Shown here piece after piece: positions 26,541 through 34,470 of a stretch of DNA of 64,000 nt. The first letter of the stretch is position 1. Each line of letters begins with the position of its first letter. The notes under the pieces are model-generated. The model searched no databases and was not told the origin of the DNA. It was given only the letters and a program-made list of their open reading frames with translations. The position numbers and the translations under genes are program-made. The stretch is from Zhihengliuella sp. ISTPL4 (lineage in GTDB: Bacteria > Actinomycetota > Actinomycetes > Actinomycetales > Microbacteriaceae), in the NCBI RefSeq assembly GCF_002848265.1, contig NZ_CP025422.1, positions 1,364,001-1,428,000 on the forward strand, given 5' to 3'.

Positions 26541-26644
26541 GGGAACTCACCCATCCCACCGTTCTCTTCACTGAACACACGCTCATCATTCTGAACATCC
26601 GGGCAGGCATAGTCAAGCGAACGATCGTTTGCCATGATGAACGC
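26541..26644. promoter_or_regulatory. Divergent control region between azlC and its probable regulator
   Basis: This 104-bp region is visibly AT-richer than its surroundings. It contains a 10-bp palindrome, AACGATCGTT (26620-26629), and two CTGAACA copies (26571-26600). CATGAT at 26633-26638 sits six bases before the regulator ATG, so the palindrome would lie between the -35 and -10 positions of that promoter. Confidence 0.5.
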
Positions 26645-27193
26645 ATGGACGATCTCCGCACCCGCATCGCCCGCACGCTCCGCCGCGAGCGCGAGGCGGC
26701 GCACCTGTCCGTCTCCGAACTCGCGAGGAGAGCGGGCATCTCCAAGGCCACCGTCTCTCAGCTCGAGAGCGGCGCCGGAAATCCGAGCGTGGAGACGCTG
26801 TGGGCGCTGGGTGTCGCGCTCGGCGTACCCTTCGCGGTGCTCGTCGACCAGCAAGCCAACGCCCCCACCCTCATCCGCGCCGACGACCTCGCGGGCGTGC
26901 CGTCCTCCGCCGCGGCCTATAGCGCCACTCTGCTCTCCGCGAGCCCTCCCGGCGCCCGGAGAGACGTCTACCTCATCCAGGCGGAACCCGGCGACCCCCG
27001 CCGGTCCGACCCCCACCACGCGGGCACGATCGAGCACGTGATCCTCATCGCCGGACAGGCACGGGTCGGCCCCCCCGACGATGCCGTGGTGCTGAACCCC
27101 GGCGACTATCTGACCTATGCCGGCGACGTCGCGCACGTCTTCGAGGCGGTCGAGCCCGGCACGAGCGCCGTCCTCATCTCCGAGCTGCGCTGA
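26645..27193 (+). CDS. XRE-family transcriptional regulator with C-terminal cupin domain
   Basis: A 182-residue protein. The helix-turn-helix spans residues 5-60 (ELARRAGISKATVSQLESG, a strong recognition-helix match). A cupin-like beta-barrel covers about 105-180 (HAGTIEHVILIAGQARV, LNPGDYLTYAGDVAHVF) and would bind a small ligand. It is divergently placed next to azlCD, the usual arrangement for a local regulator of an amino acid exporter (inference). Confidence 0.88.
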   Translation: MDDLRTRIARTLRREREAAHLSVSELARRAGISKATVSQLESGAGNPSVETLWALGVALGVPFAVLVDQQANAPTLIRADDLAGVPSSAAAYSATLLSASPPGARRDVYLIQAEPGDPRRSDPHHAGTIEHVILIAGQARVGPPDDAVVLNPGDYLTYAGDVAHVFEAVEPGTSAVLISELR

Positions 27194-27196
27194 GGT

Positions 27197-28822
27197 TCAC
27201 TCCCCCGACCCCGTGGGCGATGGGTCGGGGATCTCGTGCGGTCGGTACTGCGGCAGGCGCGACGCGGGCAGGATCGCGAGCGCGCTCACCGCGGCGAGGA
27301 TCAGAAGGCCGAGTTTCAGCGTGCGCAGCCGCGACTCCTCGTTCACGGCGACCGCGGCGTCGACCTGCTCCGGCGTCGCATCCGTGGTCTCCAGCACCGT
27401 GCGCAGATCGTCGTTGCTGATGAAGTTCACCTCGTTCAGGTCGACCTGCGACACCAGGGACGGCGGCAGTTCGGGGTGCTCCACGACCGCCCGCCCCACG
27501 TTGAGGGCGAGCAGCGAGACCAGCAGCGCTCCGGCGAGCGCCGTCCCGACGGCGGAGGCGAGGTTCTGCGTGGTGCCGCGCAGCGACCCGACGTCACCCG
27601 CGAGCTCCGCGGGCGCCGCCGTCACGAGCACGTTGAACACCAAGGTCACCAGAGCACCCTGGCCGATGCCGAACACGATGAGCCCGGCGATGGTCGGCAC
27701 CGTCTCCCAGTTGTTCGTCACCACGACGGACAGCCAGACGAGCGCCGCCGTCGTGAGGATGAACCCGAACACGCCGATCGTCCGCGGCGGGTAGCGCTTG
27801 TAGAACCGCACGACGAGTGTCGCCGTGATGAACACCGTGAGGTTGAACGGCATCATCGCGAGAGAGGTGTCGAACGGCGTGCGCCCCTGGACGATCTGGA
27901 TGTACAGCGGGATCGTGAAGTTCACGCAGGCCTCGAGCGCGACGACGATGAACATCGCATACACCGCGGCGCGCTCCCGGGACGAGCCCAGCACGCTGAG
28001 GTCGATCAACGGGACCTTTCCCTCGGCCATCCGCTTCCGTGTCCACAGGAAGAACCCCTGGCCCAGCACGATGCCCAGCACGATGAAGACCGGCGCCGGC
28101 GACAGACCGAGGACCGAGAACGGCGCGGACGGGGCCGCCGCGAGCGCTCCCCAGCTGTTGAGGTTGTTGAACCCGAGGGTGAGGAGCACGATGGCTGCAC
28201 CGATGAGGAGAGCGGCGACGAGGTCGATGCGGATCGCCGCATCGCCGCGATCACCGCGCAGCGTGAAGCTCAGCGCGAAGACGGCGACCGCGATCGCCAG
28301 GACGAGGATGAACAGCGGCCGCCACCCGACCAGCGTGCCCAGCGTGCCGCCGATGAGGAAGGCGCTCACCCCGGAGATCGCCCGGGCCGAGCCGATCGCG
28401 CCGATCGCGGTGGCCTGCTGCGGTCCCCGGTAGTTCTCCGCGATCAGAGCCACGATCGAGGGGACGATGATCGCGGCCGCCGCCCCCGCCACGGCCTGAC
28501 CGGCGATCGCCCACCAGACGGTCGGCGCGAGCAGCATCATGACGGCGGATCCGGCGAAGAGCGCGACGACGACACGGAAGATCAGCACCCACCCGACGCG
28601 CTGTCCGAGCTTGGCCCCGGTCATCACGAGAGCCGCGACCGCGAGGCCGTACATCACGATCGTCGTGCTCGCGACGGTCGGCGGCACGCCGAAGTCGCTC
28701 ACCATGCCGCCGAGCGAGATCGGCAGCGCTGCGACATTGAAGGACATGAGCACCTGTGCGAGGAACAGGCTGACCATCGGCAGCCAGGACGTCTTCGCGG
28801 GGGCGGGGGCCGTGCGTGTCAT
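27197..28822 (-). CDS. MFS transporter, DHA2/EmrB-like, 14 transmembrane segments
   Basis: A 541-residue MFS protein of the 14-helix DHA2 class. It includes the motif A/B region (GAKLGQRVGWVLIF), motif C-like ARAISGVSAFLIGG, and a large external segment near 455-500. The ATG overlaps the glutaminase stop by four bases, so it is translationally coupled to glsA. The substrate is not known; the coupling suggests a link to glutamine or glutamate metabolism (inference). Its last codons overlap a hairpin shared with the convergent XRE gene. Confidence 0.85.
   Translation of the reverse strand: MTRTAPAPAKTSWLPMVSLFLAQVLMSFNVAALPISLGGMVSDFGVPPTVASTTIVMYGLAVAALVMTGAKLGQRVGWVLIFRVVVALFAGSAVMMLLAPTVWWAIAGQAVAGAAAAIIVPSIVALIAENYRGPQQATAIGAIGSARAISGVSAFLIGGTLGTLVGWRPLFILVLAIAVAVFALSFTLRGDRGDAAIRIDLVAALLIGAAIVLLTLGFNNLNSWGALAAAPSAPFSVLGLSPAPVFIVLGIVLGQGFFLWTRKRMAEGKVPLIDLSVLGSSRERAAVYAMFIVVALEACVNFTIPLYIQIVQGRTPFDTSLAMMPFNLTVFITATLVVRFYKRYPPRTIGVFGFILTTAALVWLSVVVTNNWETVPTIAGLIVFGIGQGALVTLVFNVLVTAAPAELAGDVGSLRGTTQNLASAVGTALAGALLVSLLALNVGRAVVEHPELPPSLVSQVDLNEVNFISNDDLRTVLETTDATPEQVDAAVAVNEESRLRTLKLGLLILAAVSALAILPASRLPQYRPHEIPDPSPTGSGE
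27203..27230. terminator. Hairpin overlapping the 3' end of the MFS gene
   Basis: CCCCGACCC (27203-27211) and GGGTCGGGG (27222-27230) around a 10-base loop. It lies just after the XRE gene stop and within the final codons of the convergent MFS gene. Confidence 0.6.
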
Positions 28823-29868
28823 GAGCGCTCTCCTCCCGCCGACGAGGTACCCGCCCCGCCGGCATGCTTGCGGGCGGGCGCGGAGGCGAAGAGGTTCAGC
28901 CCCAGCGACCGCGACAGGTGGCCGATCGCCATCTGCGATCGGATCGAGTTGCCCGCCTCGTCCAGGCGGGGCGAGAACCCGGCGACGGCGCCCTTGCCCG
29001 GAGACACCGCGACGAGGCCGCCCGCGACGCCCGACTTGGCGGGCAGACCGATCTCGAACAGCCAGTCACCCGACCGCTCGTACAACCCGCTCGCTGCGAC
29101 GACGGCGAGCGTGTCGCGGCAGACGTCCGCGGAGACCACCCGCTCCCCCGTCACCGGGTTCACTCCGCCGTCGGCCAGCGTGGCCCCCATGACGGCGAGG
29201 TCGTGCGCGGTCACGGAGAGCGCGCACTGGCGGGTGTAGACGTCGACGATCTCATCCGGGTCGCCGGCGAGACGCCCGTAGCTGCGCAGCAGCCAGCCCA
29301 GGGCGCGGTTGCGCTCGTTCGACGCCGCCTCGGACGCGTAGACCTCGCCGTCCAGGCTCAGCGGTCGTCCGGCGAACGCGGACAGCCCCTCGCGCACGCG
29401 CTCCCACTGCTCCACCGCCGTGGCGCCGGGCATCAGCGCCGTGGTCGCGATCGCCCCGGCGTTGACCATCGGGTTGCGCGGATGCCCGTCGTTGAGCTCC
29501 AGCGCCACGACCGAGTTGAAGGCGAGCCCGGTGTTGTTCACCCCCACGATCTCGCGGACCCGCTCGTGGCCGTGCTCCTGGATCGCCAGCGCGTAGACGA
29601 ACATCTTCGAGATCGACTGGATGGAGAACGGGTGCAGCGCGTCTCCGGCGTCGTGGATGCCTCCGCCGACCTCGATCACCGCGAGCCCGAACAGCTCTGG
29701 ATCCACCGCGGCGAGCACGGGGATGTAGTCCGCCACCTGCCCGGACGCCTCGTCTGCGTATCGGGCATGGGCTTCGCGGACGAGCTCGTCGACGCGTTCC
29801 CAGCCGGGCAGCGAGCCCGTCGAGACCTCCTGCGGAACATCGAGCCAGACGGTGGGGTCGAGCACCAC
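28819..29868 (-). CDS. glsA: Glutaminase A
   Basis: A 349-residue beta-lactamase-fold glutaminase. The serine-lysine pair is S85-I-S-K88. Other family motifs are NDGHPRNPMVNAGAIAT, EASNERNRALGWLLRSY and GLPAKSGVAGG. It hydrolyses glutamine to glutamate and ammonia in the cytoplasm. The start is one of two adjacent GTG codons, with GGAGGA just upstream that better fits the second. It is coupled to the downstream MFS transporter. Confidence 0.93.
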   Translation of the reverse strand: MVLDPTVWLDVPQEVSTGSLPGWERVDELVREAHARYADEASGQVADYIPVLAAVDPELFGLAVIEVGGGIHDAGDALHPFSIQSISKMFVYALAIQEHGHERVREIVGVNNTGLAFNSVVALELNDGHPRNPMVNAGAIATTALMPGATAVEQWERVREGLSAFAGRPLSLDGEVYASEAASNERNRALGWLLRSYGRLAGDPDEIVDVYTRQCALSVTAHDLAVMGATLADGGVNPVTGERVVSADVCRDTLAVVAASGLYERSGDWLFEIGLPAKSGVAGGLVAVSPGKGAVAGFSPRLDEAGNSIRSQMAIGHLSRSLGLNLFASAPARKHAGGAGTSSAGGERS

Positions 29869-29906
29869 TCCTCCTCGGAAAACGCGACGCCCCCAGCCGT
29901 CTCCCT

Positions 29907-29926
29907 GTCACGGTAGCGTCCGTGAC
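29907..29926. promoter_or_regulatory. Inverted repeat in the glsA promoter region, candidate operator
   Basis: GTCACGG (29907-29913) and CCGTGAC (29920-29926) with a six-base spacer, 39 bases upstream of the glsA start. Read on the minus strand it overlaps a TACCGT sequence that could be the -10. Confidence 0.45.
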
Positions 29927-29973
29927 GGGTGACGGCTAGGGGCAATCGTTCGCGAGGGGGCCCGCTCTGCGAC

Positions 29974-30924
29974 TCAGTACCAGTTCATGGCCTGGGAGTG
30001 CCCCCAGGCGCTGCACGGCGTGCCGTAGGCATCGGCGATGTACTTTAGGCCCCAGGCGATCTGGGTGGCGGCGTTCGTCTGCCAGTCGGCGCCCGCCGTG
30101 GCCATCTTGCTGCCCGGCAGAGCCTGCGGGATGCCGGTTGCTCCGCCGTCGTTGTTGTAGGCCTGGTAGTTCCAGCCGGACTCCTTGTTCCACAGCGAGT
30201 TGAGGCAGGAGAACTGGTCTCCGCCCCAGCCGTAGCGGTCCGCCATCATCTGCTGCGCCGTGGCCCGAGCGCCGTCCGGCGTGTTCGCGGAAGCGAGCGC
30301 GGCCGCCGCAGCCGCCGCCTTCTCCTCGGCCGCGCGGGCGGCGTCCTCGGCGGCCTTCTTCTCCTGCGCGGCGGTGAACGCCTGCTGGAGCTCTGCCGTG
30401 GCGGTCACGACCCTCTCGGTCTCCGCCTCGGCCTGCTCCGCCGTGACGGTCACGAGGACCAGCGGGAGCGTCGATCGGTCGGCGAGGGTCTCCAGGTCGT
30501 CTTCGAGCGCCGTGGTGTCGACGGGTGCGGCCGCGCTCACGTCGAGGCCGGACTTCGTCACCTCCGCGGTCAGGCTCTTCGCGGCGGCGACCGCGTCGGT
30601 CCCGTCCGAGACGGTCATGACGGCCTGGTCGGCGACGCGGGTGAGGGGCTCGGTCCCCAGGTTCTGGGTCGCGACGGCGGAGGCGGCGTCGGAGCGCTCA
30701 GCCCCGGCGGCCGGGGCCGAGGCGAGGCCGACGCTGAGGGTGATGCCGACGAGCGCGGCCGTGGCGGCGCCGAGGGCGATCAGGGGTGTACGGGTGACGG
30801 TGGCGCGAGCGGCTGCCGCGTCGGAGGCGCGCCGAAGCGCACGGGTCTTCTGAAGCAAGGCTTTGACTTTCGGGTCGTCGTACGCCCATATCGGGGACTC
30901 ATCGGGAGCTCGCCCCGGGCGCAA
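29974..30924 (-). CDS. Secreted transglycosylase-like protein with aggregation-promoting-factor-type C-terminal domain
   Basis: A 316-residue protein. A basic cytosolic N terminus is followed by one membrane/signal segment (about 47-70). An Ala/Glu-rich coiled coil covers about 165-215. The C-terminal ~85 residues hold WNKESGWNYQAYNNDGGATG, the lysozyme-like/SLT fold with the expected catalytic Glu in NKESGW. Two Cys (FSCLNS and TPCSAW) could form a disulfide. It likely acts on peptidoglycan. The TTG at 30924 is the longest start; the true start may be further in, since no good ribosome-binding site is seen. Confidence 0.78.
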   Translation of the reverse strand: MRPGRAPDESPIWAYDDPKVKALLQKTRALRRASDAAAARATVTRTPLIALGAATAALVGITLSVGLASAPAAGAERSDAASAVATQNLGTEPLTRVADQAVMTVSDGTDAVAAAKSLTAEVTKSGLDVSAAAPVDTTALEDDLETLADRSTLPLVLVTVTAEQAEAETERVVTATAELQQAFTAAQEKKAAEDAARAAEEKAAAAAAALASANTPDGARATAQQMMADRYGWGGDQFSCLNSLWNKESGWNYQAYNNDGGATGIPQALPGSKMATAGADWQTNAATQIAWGLKYIADAYGTPCSAWGHSQAMNWY

Positions 30925-30984
30925 GTCAACGAGTCTGCGTCATCAACCTGAGCGAAAACTAGCCCTCACCTGGGATTTTCATGA

Positions 30985-31026
30985 GAGAGGGCCCCACGCG
31001 GCCAGCTGGCGGCGTGGGGCCCTCTC
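30985..31026 (-). terminator. Terminator hairpin downstream of typA
   Basis: A 15-bp perfect stem (30985-30999 and 31012-31026) containing GAGGGCCCCACGC and its complement. The 12-base loop is itself palindromic (GCCAGCTGGC). It starts 18 bases after the typA stop. Confidence 0.8.
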
Positions 31027-31043
31027 GAAAGAAGCGCTGAGGA

Positions 31044-32957
31044 TCAGGCGTTCGCGTCCTGACGCTTGAGGCGCGAGGCCTCGCGACCGCGGACGGTCTG
31101 GTCGAGGATCACCTTGCGGATGCGGACCTTCTCCGGAGTCACCTCGACGCACTCGTCGTCGCGCGCGAACTCCAGGCTCTCCTCCAGCGTGAGGATGCGC
31201 GGCGGCGTCATCGACTCGAAGTTGTCGGCCGTGGAGGAGCGCATGTTGGTGAGCTTCTTCTCCTTGGTGATGTTGACGTCCATGTCATCGGCGCGCGAGT
31301 TCTCGCCGATGACCATGCCCTCGTAGACCTCTTCGGTCGGCTGCACGAAGAACGACATGCGCTCCTGCAGCGCGATCATCGCGAACGGGGTGACGACACC
31401 CGAGCGGTCGGCCACGATCGAGCCGTTCTGGCGCGTGGTGATCTGCCCCGCCCACGGCTCGTACCCGTGCGAGATCGCGTTGGCGATGCCGGTACCGCGG
31501 GTGGTCGTGAGGAACTCGCTGCGGAAGCCGATGAGGCCACGGGAGGGCACGACGAACTCCATGCGCACCCAGCCGGTGCCGTGGTTGGTCATGTTCTCCA
31601 TGCGGCCCTTGCGGTTCGCGAGGAGCTGCGTGATCGCGCCGAGGTGCTCCTCCGGCGTGTCGATGGTCAGGTGCTCGAACGGCTCGTAGACCTTGCCGTC
31701 GATCTTCTTGGTGACCACCTGCGGCTTGCCGACGGTGAGCTCGAAGCCCTCGCGGCGCATGTTCTCGACGAGGATCGCGAGGGCCAGCTCACCGCGGCCC
31801 TGCACCTCCCAGGCGTCGGGACGGCCGATGTCGACGACCTTGAGCGACACGTTGCCGATGAGTTCGCGGTCCAGGCGGTCCTTGACCATGCGGGCGGTGA
31901 GCTTGTGCCCCTTGACCTTGCCCATGAGCGGCGAGGTGTTCGTGCCGATCGTCATGGAGATCGCGGGGTCGTCGACCGTGATGGCCGGCAGCGGACGGAT
32001 GTCCTCGGGGTCGGCGATGGTCTCGCCGATCGTGATGTCCTCGAAGCCGGCGATGGCGACGATGTCGCCGGGGCCGGCGGATTCGGCCGGGTAGCGCTCC
32101 AGGGCGCGGGTCTTCAGCAGCTCGGTGATGCGGGCGTTGCTGGTCGAGCCGTCGGAGCGGACCCAGGCGACCGTCTGGCCCTTCTTGAGCGTGCCGTTGA
32201 AGACGCGCAGCAGGGCGAGGCGGCCGAGGAAGGGGCTGGAGTCCAGGTTCGTGACCCAGGCCTGCAGCGGCGCCTCGTCGTCGTAGGCCGGGGCCGGGAC
32301 GTGCTCGAGAATCGCCTCGAAGAGCGGCTCGAGGTCGTCGTTGTCGGGCAGCGAGCCGTCCGCGGGACGGTTCTGCGACGCGGCACCGGCGCGACCGGAG
32401 GCGTAGACCACCGGCACGTCGAGCAGCGCGTCGACGTCGAGATCCGGCACGTCGTCGACGAGGTCGGAGGCCAGGCCCAGCAGGAGGTCGTGCGCCTCCT
32501 CCTCGACCTCGGCGATCCGGGCGTCCGGACGGTCGGTCTTGTTGACCAGGAGGATGACGGGCAGCTTCGCCTCGAGCGCCTTGCGCAGCACGAAGCGGGT
32601 CTGCGGCAGCGGACCCTCGCTCGCGTCCACGAGCAGCACGACGCCGTCGACCATCGACAGGCCGCGCTCGACCTCACCGCCGAAGTCGGCGTGGCCGGGG
32701 GTGTCGATCACGTTGATCGTGATCTCCTTGCCGCCGGCGTGCTTGCCCTTGTAGGTGATCGCCGTGTTCTTGGCGAGGATCGTGATGCCCTTCTCGCGCT
32801 CCAGGTCGTTCGAGTCCATCGCACGCTCTTCGACGTGCGAGTGTTCACCGAAGGAGCCCGTCTGGCGGAGCATCGCGTCGACAAGAGTGGTCTTGCCGTG
32901 GTCGACGTGGGCGACGATTGCGACGTTGCGGAGGTCAGAGCGGAGGGCGTGCGCCAT
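31044..32957 (-). CDS. typA: Ribosome-associated translational GTPase TypA/BipA
   Basis: A 637-residue GTPase. G1 is AHVDHGKTT (16-24), G3 is DTPGHADF and G4 is NKTD. EF-G-like domains II, III and V follow, then the TypA-specific C-terminal domain with [21 protein letters not shown] and SHGYEPWAG. It binds the ribosome and assists assembly or stress adaptation. It is divergent from the CPBP gene across about 100 bp. Confidence 0.96.
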   Translation of the reverse strand: MAHALRSDLRNVAIVAHVDHGKTTLVDAMLRQTGSFGEHSHVEERAMDSNDLEREKGITILAKNTAITYKGKHAGGKEITINVIDTPGHADFGGEVERGLSMVDGVVLLVDASEGPLPQTRFVLRKALEAKLPVILLVNKTDRPDARIAEVEEEAHDLLLGLASDLVDDVPDLDVDALLDVPVVYASGRAGAASQNRPADGSLPDNDDLEPLFEAILEHVPAPAYDDEAPLQAWVTNLDSSPFLGRLALLRVFNGTLKKGQTVAWVRSDGSTSNARITELLKTRALERYPAESAGPGDIVAIAGFEDITIGETIADPEDIRPLPAITVDDPAISMTIGTNTSPLMGKVKGHKLTARMVKDRLDRELIGNVSLKVVDIGRPDAWEVQGRGELALAILVENMRREGFELTVGKPQVVTKKIDGKVYEPFEHLTIDTPEEHLGAITQLLANRKGRMENMTNHGTGWVRMEFVVPSRGLIGFRSEFLTTTRGTGIANAISHGYEPWAGQITTRQNGSIVADRSGVVTPFAMIALQERMSFFVQPTEEVYEGMVIGENSRADDMDVNITKEKKLTNMRSSTADNFESMTPPRILTLEESLEFARDDECVEVTPEKVRIRKVILDQTVRGREASRLKRQDANA

Positions 32958-33046
32958 ACAAGGGTCCTCAAAGAGTGTGGGGTTGCGCCGGGAAGCCGAC
33001 GTTCCAGGATAACGTACGCGCGGATCGGGTTCCTGAACGCACGTCG

Positions 33047-33052
33047 TACCAT
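33047..33052 (+). promoter_or_regulatory. -10 box (TACCAT) for the CPBP gene, leaderless type
   Basis: TACCAT ends six bases before the GTG at 33059. Confidence 0.45.
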
Positions 33053-33058
33053 CGTCCC

Positions 33059-33895
33059 GTGACCCTCCCCGACCCGACGGCCCCGGTGCCGCACACGTCC
33101 TCGACCGTGCCCGTCCGGAGCGACGAGCCGCGCGATGAAGGTCGAGGACGCCTGTGGTGGGAGATCGCCATCGTGCTCGCCCTGGGACTGGGCCAGTCCG
33201 CGATCTACGCGATCGTGCAGCTCGCCTATCGGCTCACGGACGACACGCCCCTCGCGGATCAGACGGCCACCCTCAACCCCTCCCGCAGCGACCGGGAGGT
33301 GTTCGACCTCATCTATCAGGTGCTGTCGATCGGCTTCGCCCTGGTGCCGGTGCTGCTCGTCTGCTTCCTGCTGTGGCAGCGCCGTCGCCCGCACCTGGAG
33401 CGCCTCGGCCTGGACGACACCCGGGTGGCGGGCGACGTCGGCCGCGGCGTGCTCCTCGTCCTCGCGATCGGCGTGCCGGGACTGGCGCTCTACCTCGGCG
33501 GACGGGCGCTCGGACTGTTCGTGGCCGTGAACCCCGCGGGTCTGGACGCGCACTGGTGGACCGTGCCGATCCTCCTGCTCGCCGCCGCCCGCGCATCGCT
33601 CCAGGAGGAGTTCGTCGTGCTCGGGTACCTGTTCGCCCGCCTGCGGCAGCTCGGGTGGTCGCCGTGGACGATCATCGTCTCGACATCGGTGCTCCGTGCG
33701 ACGTACCACCTGTATCAGGGGCCCGGCGCCTTCATCGGCAACCTCGCGATGGGGCTGCTGTTCGGGTGGCTCTACCACCGCACCGGTCGGCTGCTGCCGT
33801 TCCTGGTGGCGCACTTCCTCATCGACGCGGCGGCGTTCGTCGGCTACCCCTGGGCCGCGGCGACCTGGCCCGCCCTGTTCGGCCTTCCCGGCTGA
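33059..33895 (+). CDS. CPBP-family intramembrane glutamic protease (CAAX/ABI family)
   Basis: A 278-residue polytopic protein with about seven membrane helices. Conserved CPBP motifs are E183-E184 (LQEEFVVLGYLF), H217 (LRATYHLYQG) and H252 (AHFLIDA). The usual Arg after the EE motif is replaced by Gly at the first expected position. Members process prenylated proteins or bacteriocin/regulatory targets; the target is unknown. The GTG start at 33059 follows a -10 box by six bases, and upstream in-frame sequence crosses the typA promoter. Confidence 0.85.
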   Translation: MTLPDPTAPVPHTSSTVPVRSDEPRDEGRGRLWWEIAIVLALGLGQSAIYAIVQLAYRLTDDTPLADQTATLNPSRSDREVFDLIYQVLSIGFALVPVLLVCFLLWQRRRPHLERLGLDDTRVAGDVGRGVLLVLAIGVPGLALYLGGRALGLFVAVNPAGLDAHWWTVPILLLAAARASLQEEFVVLGYLFARLRQLGWSPWTIIVSTSVLRATYHLYQGPGAFIGNLAMGLLFGWLYHRTGRLLPFLVAHFLIDAAAFVGYPWAAATWPALFGLPG

Positions 33896-33909
33896 GGCGC
33901 GCTCAGCCG
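33889..33909. terminator. Small hairpin spanning both stop codons of the convergent CPBP and PH-domain genes
   Basis: CGGCTGAG (33889-33896) and CTCAGCCG (33902-33909) around a GCGCG loop. The TGA of CPBP and the TGA of the opposing gene both lie inside the stem, which accounts for three of its eight pairs. Confidence 0.5.
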
Positions 33910-34469
33910 AGGTTGACGACGACGAGCGCCGCGGCGGCCCACAGCACGATGACGGCGAGGGCGATGAGGGCCGGGCCGTCCCAGCTGCGTCGGATCGGGG
34001 CGTTCGCCGTCGAGGGCGCCGCGCTCCACAGGTCGCGGATGCTCGTGAGCACCCGCAGCGCCGAGGGCACCTTCGCCTCGGCGTCCTCCTCGCGGGACGG
34101 ACGAGGCGGACGCGCCTTGGCCGGTCCGCCCCAACAGCCCACCGTGCGGCCGTCGTCCAGGGTGAACTCGAGCTGCCACCGCATGTCGATGTCCTGCACG
34201 CGCCCCCAACCGAAGGTCGTGCGCCGCAGCAGGTTCTGGACCACAGCCCCCTCCTGGTCGACGCGGACGAAGGAGACGAACGCCGTCTCGTACACGATCC
34301 ACAGGCCGAGCAGCAGCCAGGGCGCCACGAGAAGCGCCTGCACGATGCTGCCGTTGACCACGGTGTCGCCCAGCAGGAACAGCACGAGCAGGATGCTGAG
34401 GACGAAGACGACGGTGCCCGAGGACGCACGGAAGGTCCGTGCGCCCTCGGGGTGTGCCGGAGATGCCAC
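33903..34469 (-). CDS. PH-domain-like membrane protein
   Basis: A 188-residue protein with two N-terminal helices (about 20-38 and 43-62). A PH-like beta region follows (VSFVRVDQEGAVVQNLLRRTTFGWGRVQDIDMRWQLEFTLDDGR), then a linker and one C-terminal helix (about 166-186). Role unknown. It starts one base after the stop of the fused ABC ATPase, so it is almost certainly part of that peptide-transport operon. Confidence 0.65.
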   Translation of the reverse strand: MASPAHPEGARTFRASSGTVVFVLSILLVLFLLGDTVVNGSIVQALLVAPWLLLGLWIVYETAFVSFVRVDQEGAVVQNLLRRTTFGWGRVQDIDMRWQLEFTLDDGRTVGCWGGPAKARPPRPSREEDAEAKVPSALRVLTSIRDLWSAAPSTANAPIRRSWDGPALIALAVIVLWAAAALVVVNLG

Positions 34470-34470
34470 C

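Noticed and set aside
30925..31043. Possible c-di-AMP riboswitch ahead of the transglycosylase-like gene
   Set aside because: Wall-hydrolase genes in actinobacteria often have one, but none of the conserved core could be found, and the space is largely filled by the typA terminator.
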